Assembly (NCBI RefSeq): GCF_963678635.1 | Contig: NC_087065.1 | Location: 47,058,381 to 47,122,380 of the forward strand | Origin: Symsagittifera roscoffensis | Taxonomy: Eukaryota > Xenacoelomorpha > Acoela > Convolutidae | Reading direction: 5' to 3' | Length of the DNA stretch: 64,000 bases | Shown here: in pieces, positions 54,482-64,000 of the stretch | Numbering within the stretch: position 1 is the first letter of the stretch | Layout: each line of letters begins with the position of its first letter | Translations under genes and position numbers: made by a program | The notes under the pieces: model-generated | Seen by the model: the letters and a program-made list of their open reading frames with translations, nothing else | Databases searched by the model: none | Told to the model about the DNA's origin: nothing

Positions 54482-56690
54482 TATTCAATAATTGTGTTCG
54501 ATTTTGACTTTTTCCAAAAATCATTCAAAAACGTGACATAAAGATTATGACACATGGTCGACTCTTATTTTTCTAGAAATCCATGAAGTTGACAATAATC
54601 GTTTTAAAATGAGATAACGGAAAATGAAGTTAAGTTGTTCACCACATTATGGGAAGGGAAATTGGTAAGACCTGACTCCTTGTTCTCGAAGGTTGCATTT
54701 GAAAGTTTAGCTATGTGTTCCGATCCCAACAGTACTTCAAGGTTCTTAGCGGCTCTCAGATATTGATTGCAAGACTTTCCTTGATGATATGTCTCACGAT
54801 ATATGTGCGGTCACCAGATATATTCAGCCAAAAACTTCACGCTAAAGTGGCTGGAATCTGCCTCATCTCATGAAACATCGACCTAAAAGCTCTTAAAATG
54901 GCAGCGGGCAAAACCAGTTCATTGTCAGGGAAGAGATGTTTGTCTTTCACGTATACGTCTTTTTCGTATTTCTTCGGGGCTCCGTGAAATCCCAGTGGAT
55001 GGCCGCCTTTGCTAGTTAAATGAAGTCCCAGACAATTTTGTCGTCATTGCTCATAAATTGAAGTATTTTTTGAACAATGATTTTCAGGCATCAGAGGCGA
55101 CAAAAAAATTGAAATTACTTTGTATTTTTTAGAAAGGGTCAAATGATCGAATGATAAATTTCATCTTCAATTCTGTGGGCGTAAGTACGTTTTTGTGGGT
55201 GTAAACCTGGTACTTTTACAAAGAGCTCTGATGTAATATTACTCTTTTCTGGCCCAGTGGTGTTTCTTTCTTCGACGTAATTAAACATTCATTTGTCATA
55301 AGGAACTGATGTAAGACTTTATCACAGAAAGTAATAAGTTTGTAGTTGAATTTTGATTTAACAGAAGCTTAATATTTAGCTGAACGAATTTCCACTCAAG
55401 GGTAGGAATTTTTGCAGTTTTTGTCGACTGAGCGATACACGTAAGAAAAATAGCAGTGGTGGGGACACTTTCCTTTTTCTGGCTAAAATTTTAGTGGCGC
55501 CAAGGAGCAATTTTCCTTTAAACGCTTGATCCTACTTCCGCAACATTAAGATGTTCTGGAGCCTCGACCTAATGTAGGCTCCGTGACTTCCCAGTGGATG
55601 GCCGCTTTCGCTAGTTAAGAGAAGTCCCAGACAATTTTGTCGTCCTTGTTCATAAAATAAAGCATTTTTTTGAACGATGGTTTTTGGGCATCAGAGGCGA
55701 CCAAAAAAACTGAAACTACTTTGAATTTTTTTTAAAGGGTCAGATGATCAAATGATAAATTTCATCTTCAAACTTGTGGGCAAGAATATGTTACTCTGTT
55801 TTTTTTTTGTACAGAGCTCTAATGTATAACTTACTTTCTCAGACCCAGTAGTGTTTCGTTCTCCGACGTAATTAAACATTCAATTGTCATAATGAGCTAG
55901 AGTAAGACTTTATCAGAGGAAGTAATTATTTTGTAGTTGAATTTTGAATTAACAAGAGCTTAAGATTTAGTTAAACAAATTTCCACTCAATGGTAGGAAC
56001 TAATGCAAACTTTTATCGACTGAGCGATACACGTAAAAAAAATAGCAGTGGTGGAACACTTTCTTTTTTCCGGCTAAAGTTTTAGTGAGTCCATGGGGCA
56101 ATTTTCCTTTAAAAGCTAGGTCCGACTTCAGCAACATGTGGTCGTTCTCGAGCGTTACTGTGTGGTCCGATGGTACGAAGGGTCAATGAATTTTTCCTTG
56201 ACCAGATTAAAATATGATTTCCAAAATTTTCAGTTAGTAGTCCTTCCGTAAAAACTACCTCCAAGGCAACTTTTTTTGGAGATTTGCTGATTGTTTTGGT
56301 ACCTAGACGGTGGGTGGTGTAGCTAATGGAAGGTTGTCCGCTGACTCCGGCTTCTGGTCTATGTCTGCTTCAGTACATCTATCTTCTGCTCCATCGTATA
56401 ATTCCCAGTTTCTGGCCCGTTGGTCCAAAATGATTGATTTCTCTCTATCTATACGTTTGTCAAAGGAAATCAGTTGTTTCCATCCAGTGTTAGAAGTTCA
56501 ATTTAACTGTTTTCTGATGGTAGAGCACTCTAGTGGAGGTTGTTTTGTGATTCTCAGTTTCAAAAAAAAATTTCTCAAATTAAAAACTTAAAGTCGGTTT
56601 TGAGTACTAGAAGTACCTGGCCAATAAACTAGATTCAACAGTATATAGAATACTTTCGACAAGTCCGTTTGATATATGATCTCTCACTGT

Positions 56691-56930
56691 TCAATAATTG
56701 TGTTCTTTTTTGATTTTTTTCCAAAAAAAATCATTTAAAAAAGTGAGATAAAATGTGTGAGCCATGGTAGATTCCCGTTTTTCTTGGAATCCATGAACTA
56801 GAAAATAATCGTTTGAAAATGAGATAACGGAAAACGAAACTAAGTTGTTCACCACCTTTGGGGAAGGTAATTTTGTAAGGCTTTTGATGCATAAAGCAAC
56901 GTAATTCTTCGATCCCCAGAAAGGGTCCAA
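56691..56930 (-). pseudogene. Gypsy integrase fragment (unit 9)
   Basis: A 79-residue frame starting MDPFWGSKNYVALCI, matching the same core segment as unit 0. Confidence 0.65.
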
Positions 56931-58531
56931 TGGTCCTGCGAAATCAAGGCCTGATTCTTTGTCCTCGAACGATACACTTGAAGTTTAGCCGTGTGTTCTC
57001 ATCCCAAGAGTACATTAAGGTTCTTAACGGCTTTCGGGTATTGATTGCAAGACATTCCTTGATGATATATCTTTCGATATATGTGCGGTCACCAGATACA
57101 CTCAGCCAAAAAATGTCATGCCAAAGTGGCCGGAGTCTGTCTCATGGAGCATTGAGCTGAAAGCTCTCAGAATGGCAGCGGGCAAAACCAGTTCGTTGTC
57201 CAGAAAGAAAAGTTCGTCTTTCACGTATACGTCTTTTTCGTATTTCTTAAGGGCTCCGTGAATTCCCAGTGGATGGCCGCTTCTGCTGGTTAATTGAAGT
57301 CCCAGATAATTTTGTCGTCCTTGTTAATAAGTTGAAGCAATTTTCTTGAACATTTTTTTTCGGGCATCAGAGGTGACAAAAAAAACTAAAATTACTTTTC
57401 TTAAGAGGGTCGAATGATCAAATGATAAATTTCATCTTTAAACTTGGGGGCAAGAATATGTTACTCTGGAACTTTTTTAAAGAGCTCTGATGTATTATTA
57501 CTTTTTTCTGGCCCAGTGGTGTTTCTTTCTTCGACGTAATTAAACCTTCATTTGTCATAAGGAACTGGAGTAAGACTTTATCAGAGGAAGTAATGATTCT
57601 GTAGTTGAGTTTTGAAATAACAAGAGCTTAAGGTTTAGCTGAACAGATTTCCACTCAAGGGTCGGAATTTTTGCAAAATTTTTATCGACTGAGCGATACA
57701 CGTAAAAATAATAGCAGTGGTGGGGACATTTTCCTTTTTCCGGCAAAAGTTTTAGTGGGGCCAAGGAGCAATTTTCCTTTAAAGCTAGGTCCGACTTCAG
57801 CAACATGTGGCCGTTCTCGAGCGTTACGGTGTGGTCCGATGGTCCGAAGGGTCAATGAATTTTTCCTTGACCAGATTAAAATATGATTTCCAATTTTTTC
57901 AGTTAGTAGTCCTTCTGCAAAAACTATCACCAAGGCAAATTTTTTGGGAGATTTTCGGATTTTTCTGGTACCTAGACGGTGGGTGGTGTAGTTACCGGAA
58001 GGTTGTCCGCTGACTTCGGCCCATGGTCTATGTCTGCGTCAGTACATCTATCTTCTGCTCGATCGCATATTTCCCAATTTCTGGCCCGTTGGTCCAAAAT
58101 GATTGATTTTTCTCTATCTGTACGTTTGTCAAGGGAAATCAGGTTTTTCCATCCCTTGTTAGCAATTCAATTTAAGTGTTTTTTGATGTTAGTGCACTTT
58201 ATTGGAGGTTGTTTTGTGATTCTCAGTTTCAAAAAAATTTTCTCAAAAGAAAATTTAAAGTCTGTTTTGAGTACTCGAACTAAATGGCCAATAAACTAGA
58301 TTCAATAGTACTCTCAGGTTCAAAATAAAGTTGGTTTTGAGTACTCGAACTACATGGCTAAGAAACTAGGTTCAACAGTAAATAGAAGTCTTTTGAAAAG
58401 TCAGTTTGATCTATGATCTCGCACTGTTCAATAAATGTGTTCGATTTTAATTTTTTCCAAAAATCATTTAAAAACGTGAGATAAATTTATGACCCATGGT
58501 CGATTCTTATTTTTGTAGGAACCCATGAAGG

Positions 58532-58741
58532 TCAAAATAATCGTTTTAAAATGAGATAACGGAAAATGAAGATAAGTTGTTCACCACCTTGGGGGAAAGG
58601 GAAATTGGTAAGATTTTGAATGCATAAAAGAAGGTAATTCTTCGTTCCCCAGGAAACGTCCAATGGTCCTGCAATTTCAAGAGTTGACTCCTTGTTCTCG
58701 AAGGTTGCATTTGAAAGTTTAACTAGATGTTCCGATCCCAA
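58532..58741 (-). pseudogene. Gypsy integrase fragment (unit 10)
   Basis: Here zinc-domain-side and core-side sequences share one frame (MGSEHLVKLSN, then EIAGPLDVSWGTKNYLLLCI), so this unit is less frameshifted at this point than units 1 and 2. Confidence 0.65.
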
Positions 58742-59464
58742 CAGTACTTAAAGGTTCTTAACGGCTTTCAGGTATTGATTGAAGACTTTCCTTGATGATA
58801 TATCTCACGATATATGTGCGGTCACCAGATATACTCAGCCAAAAACTTCACGCCAAAGTGGCCGAAATCTGCCTCATCTCATGAAACATCGCCCTAAAAG
58901 CTCTTAAAATGGCAGTGGGCAAAACCAGTTCGTTGTCCAGGAAGAGATGTTCGTCTTTCACTGGTACGTTTTTTCGTATTTCATAATGTAGGCTCCGTGA
59001 AATCCCAGTGGATGGCCGCCTTTGCTAGTGAAATGAAGTCCCAGGCAGTTTTGTCGTCATTGTTCATAATTTGAAGCACTTTTATAACAATGGTTTTTAG
59101 GCATCAGAGGCGACAAAAAAAACTGAAATTACTTTGTATTTTTTAAAAAAGGTCAAATAATCAAATGATAATTTTCATCTTCAATTTTGTGGGCGTAAGT
59201 ATGTTACTGTGGGCGTAAACCTGGTACTTTTAGAAGAATTTTTGATGTATTATTACTTTTTTCAGGCCCAGTGGTGTTTCTTTCTTCGACGTAATTAAAC
59301 ATTCATTTGTCATAAGGAACTGGAGTAAGACTTTATCAGAGGAAGTAATGATTTTGTAGTTGAATTTTGAATTAACAGGAGCTTAATATTTAGCTGAACG
59401 AATTTCTACTCAAGGGTATGAATTTTGCAGTTTTTGGCGACTGAGCGATACACGTAAAAATAAT

Positions 59465-62400
59465 AGCAGTGGTGGGGACATTTTTCTTTTTCCGGCAAAA
59501 GTTTTAGTGGGGCCAAGGAGCAATTTTCCTTTAAACGCTAGGTTCGACTTCCGCAACCTTAAGCCGTTCTGGAGCGTTACTGTGTGGTCCGATGGTCCGA
59601 AGAGTCAATTAACGTTTCTTTGACCAGATTAAAATATGATTTCCTATTTTTTAAGTTAGTAGTCCTTCTGTAAAAATACCTCCAAGGCAATTTTTTGGGG
59701 GATTTCCGGATTTATTTTGGTCCTATATGGTGGGTGATGTAGTTAACGGAAGGTTGTCCGCTGACTCCAGCCTATGGTCTGTGCCTGCTTCAGTACATCA
59801 GTACATCTATCATCTGCTCCATCGTATAATTCCCAATTTCTGGCCTGTTAGTCCAAAAAGATTGATTTCTCTCTATCGGTACGTTTGTCAAAGGAAATCA
59901 GCTTTTTGCATCTAGTGTTAGCAGTTCAATATAGATGTTTTTTGATGTTAGTGCACTCTGTTGAAGGTAGTTTTGTGATTCTCAGGTTTCAAAATAGTTT
60001 TCTCAATTAAAAGTTCACAATTGGTTTTGAGTACTCGAGCTACATGGCTAATAAACTACAGGTTCAACAGTATATTAAAATTTTCCACAAGTCCGTTTGA
60101 TCTATGATCTCCCACTGATCAAAAAACGAGTTCGATTTTGATTTTTTCCAAAAATGTTTTCTAAACGTGAGATAAATCTCATGAGTCATGGTCGACTCCT
60201 ATTTTTTTAGGAATCCATGAAATTGACAATAATCGTTTGAAAACGAGATAAAAGAAAATGAAGATAATTTGTTCACCACATTGGGGAAGGGAATTTGGTA
60301 GGGCCTTTGATGCATAAAAGAACGTAATTCTCCGATCCCTAGAAAGGGTCTAATGGTCCTGTGAAACCAAGACCTGATTCATCGTCCTCGAAGGTTGCAT
60401 TTGAAAGTTTAGCCATGTGTTCCAATCCCAACAGTACTTTAAGGTTCTTAACGGCTTTCAGGTTTTGATTACGAGACTTTCCTTGATGATATATCTCCCG
60501 ATATATGTGCCGTCATCTCCCGATATAATTCACGCCAAAGTGGCCGGAGTCTGTCTCATGGAGCATTGAGGTAAAAGCTCTCAGAATTGCAGCGGGCAAA
60601 ACCAGTTCGTTGTTCAGGAAGAGATGTTCGTCTTTCACTGGTACGTTTTTTCGTATTTCATAATGTAGGCTCCGTGAAATCCCAGTGGATGGCCGCCTTT
60701 GCTAGTGAAATGAAGTCCCAGGCAGTTTTGTCGTCATTGTTCATAATTTGAAGCACTTTTTTTAACAATGGTTTTTAGGCATCAGAGGCGACAAAAAAAA
60801 ACTGAAATTACTTTGTATTTTTTAAAAAAGGTCAAATAATCAAATGATAAATTTCATCTTCAATTTTGTGGGCGTAAGTATGTTACTGTGGGCGTAAACC
60901 TGGTACTTTTAGAAGAAGTTTTGATGTATTATTACTTTTTTCAGGCCCAGTGGTGTTTCTTTCTTCGACGTAATTAAACATTCATTTGTCATAAGGAACT
61001 GGAGTAAGACTTTATCAGAGGAAGTAATGATTTTGTAGTTGAATTTTGAATTAACAGGAGCTTAATATTTAGCTGAACGAATTTCTACTCAAGGGTATGA
61101 ATTTTTGCAGTTTTTGGCGACTGAGCGATAAACGTAAAAATAATAGCAGTGGTGGGGACATTTTTCTTTTTCCGGCAAAAGTTTTAATGGGGCCAAGGAG
61201 CAATTTTCCTTTAAACGCTAGGTTCGACTTCCGCAACCTTAAGCCGTTCTGGAGCGTTACTGTGCGGTCCGATGGTCCGAAGAGTCAATTCACGTTTCTT
61301 TGACCAGATTAAAATATGATTTCCTATTTTTTAAGTTAGTAGTCCTTCTGTAAAAATAACTCCAAGGCAATTTTTTGGGGGATTTCCGGATTTATTTTGG
61401 TCCTATATGGTGGGTGATGTAGTTAACGGAAGGTCGTCCGCTGACTCCAGCCTATGGTCTGTGCCTGCTTCAGTACATCAGTACATCTATCATCTGCTCC
61501 ATCGTATAATTCCCAATTTCTGGCCTGTTAGTCCAAAAAGATTGATTTCTCTCTATCGGTACGTTTGTCAAAGGAAATCAGCTTTTTGCATCTAGTGTTA
61601 GCAGTTCAATATAGATGTTTTTTGATGTTAGTGCACTCTGTTGAAGGTCGTTTTGTGATTCTCAGGTTTCAAAATAGTTTTCTCAATTAAAAGTTCACAA
61701 TTGGTTTTGAGTACTCGAGCTACATGGCTATTAAACTAGGTTCAACAGTATATAAAACTTTTTCCACAAGTCCGTTTGATCTATGATCTCCCACTGATCA
61801 AAAAACGAGTTCGATTTTGATTTTTTCCAAAAATGTTTTCTAAACGTGAGATAAATCTCATGAGTCATGGTCGACTCCTATTTTTTTTAGAAATCCATGA
61901 AGTTGACAATAATCGTTTGAAAACGAGATAAAAGAAAATGAAGATAATTTGTTCACCACATTGGGGGAAGGGAATTTGGTAGGGCCTTTGATGCATAAAA
62001 GAACGTAATTCTCCGATCCCTAGAAAGGGTCTAATGGTCCTGCGAAACCAAGACCTGATTCATCGTCCTCGAAGGTTGCATTTGAAAGTTTAGCCATGTG
62101 TTCCAATCCCAACAGTACTTTAAGGTTCTTAACGGCTTTCAGGTTTTGATTACGAGACTTTCCTTGATGATATATCTCCCGATATATGTGCGGTCATCTC
62201 CCGATATAATTCACGCCAAAGTGGCCGGAGTCTGTCTCATGGAGCATTGAGGTAAAAGCTCTCAGAATTGCAGCGGGCAAAACCAGTTCGTTGTCCAGGA
62301 AGAGAAGTTCGTCTTTCACGTGAGCGTCGTTTCATATTTCATTATGTAGGCCTTGTGAATTCCCAGTTGATGGCGGTTTTTGCTAGTTAAATGAAGTCCC

Positions 62401-62815
62401 AGATGATTTTGTCGTCCTTGTTCAAAAATTGAAGCAATTTTTTTGAACAATGGTTTTCGGGCATCAGAAGTGACGAAAAACTTTGAAATTACCGTGTACT
62501 TTTTTTAAAAGGGTCAAATGATCAAATGATAAATTTCATCGTTAAGTTTGTGGGCGATAACATGTTACTCTGGTGATTTTACAAAGAGCTCTGATGTATT
62601 ACTACTTTTTTCAGGCCCAGTGGTGTTTCTTTCTTCGACGTAATTAAACATTCAATTGTCATAATGAACTAGAGTAAGACTTTGTCAGAGAACGTATTAA
62701 TTTTCTTGTTGAGTTTTGAATTAACAGGAGCTTAACATTTAGCTAAACAATTTTCCTCTCAAGGGTGGGAGTTATTGCAAAATTTTATCGACTGAGCGAT
62801 ACACGTAAAATTAAT
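59465..62815. repeat. Two nearly identical array units
   Basis: Units at 59465-61144 and 61145-62815 share private features (GTACATCAGTACATC duplication, the CCGATATAATTCACG deletion form) and differ rarely, so one is a recent duplicate of the other. Confidence 0.75.
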
Positions 62816-63444
62816 AGCAGTGGTGTGACACTTTCTTTTTTCCGGCTAAAGTTTTAGTGAGGCCAAGAAGCAATTTTCCTTGACCAGATTAAAATATGAT
62901 TTCCAATTTTTTCAGTCAGTAATCCTTCTGTAAAAAATACCTCCAAGGCAAATTTTTTGGGGGATTTGCGGATTTATTTGGGTCCTATACAGTGTGCGGT
63001 GTAGTTACCGGAAGGTTGTCCGCTGACTCCGGCTTATGGTCTATGTCTGCTTCTGTACATCTATCTTCTGCTCCATCGTATAATTTCCAATTTCTGGCCC
63101 GTTGGTCCAAAATGATTGATTTCTCTCTATCTGTACGTTTGTCAAAGGAAATCAGGTTTTTCCATCCATTGTTAGCAATTCAATTTAAGTGTTTTTTGAT
63201 GTTAATGCCTTTTATTGTAGGCTGTTTTGTGACTCTCAGGTTCAAAATAAAGTTGGTTTTGAGTTCTCGAACTACATGGCTAATAAACTAGGTTCAACAG
63301 TAAATAGAAGTCTTTCGAAAAGTCTGTTTGATCTATGATCTCCCACTGTTCAATAAATGTCTTCGATTTTGATTTTTTCCAAAAATCATTGAAAAACAAA
63401 AGATAAAATTTATGACCCATGGTCAATTCTTATTTTTCTAGGAA

Positions 63445-63663
63445 TCAATGAAGTTGACAATAATCGTTTGAAAATGAGATAACGGAAAATGAAGTCAATT
63501 TGTTCACCACATTGGGGGAAGGGAAATTGGTAAGACCTTGAATGCATATAAGAAGGTAATTCTTCGTTCCCAACGAACCGTCCAATAGTCCTGCAATTTC
63601 AGCAATTGATTCTTGGTTCTCGATGGTTGCATTTGAAAGTTTAGCCATGTGCTCCAATCCCAA
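63445..63663 (-). pseudogene. Gypsy integrase fragment (unit 13)
   Basis: MGLEHMAKLSN and EIAGLLDGSLGTKNYLLICI, close to unit 10. The unit runs off the window end. Confidence 0.65.
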
Positions 63664-64000
63664 CAGTACTTTAAGGTTCTTAACGGCTTTCAGGTATTGA
63701 TTGCAAGACTTTCCTTGATGCTATATCTCACGATATATGTGCGGTCACCAGATATACTCAGCCATAAATTTCACACCAAAGTGTCCGAGTCTGTCTTATG
63801 AAGTATCGACCTAAAAGCTCTTAAAATGGCAGCCGGCAAAACCAGTTCGTTGTCCCAGAAGAGATGTTCGTCTTTCACGTGTATGTTTTTTTGTATTTCA
63901 TAATGTAGGCACTGTGAAATCCCAGTGGATGGCCGTCTTTGCTAGTTAAATGAAGTCCCAGACAATTTTGTCGTCATTGCTAATAAATTGAAGTATTTTT

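Larger units (their letters stand above)
43320..64000. repeat. Satellite-like array of Ty3/gypsy integrase units
   Basis: The anchor AGCAGTGGTGGG...TTTCCGGCTAAAGTTTTAGT recurs at about 44968, 46637, 48279, 49422, 51091, 52709, 53840, 55452, 56044, 57713, 59465, 61145 and 62816, with an older partial copy near 43330. Most units are 1.61-1.75 kb; two are ~1.13-1.14 kb and one is 0.59 kb, from internal deletions. All are head-to-tail and carry minus-strand integrase pseudogene sequence. The array continues past the window end. Confidence 0.9.

Noticed and set aside
45234-63291. Recurrent plus-strand ORFs starting MGGVANGRLSADSG
   Set aside because: They recur in many array units, but they are antisense to the integrase-coding strand and have no domain. 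Repetition comes from the satellite.
1-64000. CRISPR arrays, rRNA or bacterial operons
   Set aside because: None were seen. Spliced genes and eukaryotic transposons exclude a prokaryotic origin.

Overview
This is a window of AT-rich nuclear DNA from a eukaryote, most likely an invertebrate animal. The species cannot be named from the sequence. Three things point that way: spliceosomal introns, Ty3/gypsy retroelement remains plus MITE-like repeats, and one nearly complete Polinton/Maverick (adintovirus-like) element. No ordinary host housekeeping gene is convincingly visible, and almost everything is repeat or mobile DNA.

Layout. (1) 1-4.2 kb: the 3' part of an unrecognised ORF, a perfect small hairpin, a GC-richer minisatellite and four tandem copies of a ~210-bp repeat. 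(2) 4.2-16.1 kb: a degenerate tandem family with a 2-3 kb period. It carries an exon-like segment whose reading frame survives in three of four copies, and a recent 912-bp tandem duplication. (3) 16.1-17.3 kb: AT-rich flank, a half MITE and a 200-base assembly gap. (4) 17,370-35,676: the Polinton, 18.3 kb, framed by ~224-bp terminal inverted repeats and an exact 6-bp target duplication (TTGTAC). (5) 35.7-43.3 kb: MITE-like elements, a histone-H1-like fragment, a palindromic motif field, a fossil of a second Polinton and gag-like remains. (6) 43.3-64 kb: a satellite-like array of at least 13 units, usually ~1.67 kb, each a broken minus-strand Ty3/gypsy integrase fragment, with part of the array showing a ~4.4-kb higher-order period.

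How the Polinton works as a set. Tightly packed, often overlapping plus-strand genes (17.9-26 kb) encode three or four small early proteins (one nuclease-like, one PC4-like), a membrane protein, the FtsK/HerA-type packaging ATPase, two conserved Polinton proteins, a retroviral-type integrase, the penton-like minor capsid protein, a small basic virion-type protein, the double-jelly-roll major capsid protein and an adenain-type protease. This is a complete virion morphogenesis and integration kit. An accessory module (26.2-29.7 kb) is bracketed by a near-perfect 104-bp inverted repeat. It holds two minus-strand genes (one PC4-like, one with an HUH-like motif), one plus-strand gene of unknown function with an NLS-like tail, and a cluster of hairpins. 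The last gene, protein-primed DNA polymerase B, has two introns, a frameshift at an A6G slippery heptamer and an in-frame TGA. The capsid genes read intact while the replicase is broken or unusually decoded.

The most unusual points are the inverted-repeat-bounded accessory module, the internally palindromic terminal repeats, the ~300-nt two-frame overlap between a conserved Polinton gene and integrase, and the fossil at 40.45-40.78 kb that keeps the same membrane-protein/ATPase overlap junction.
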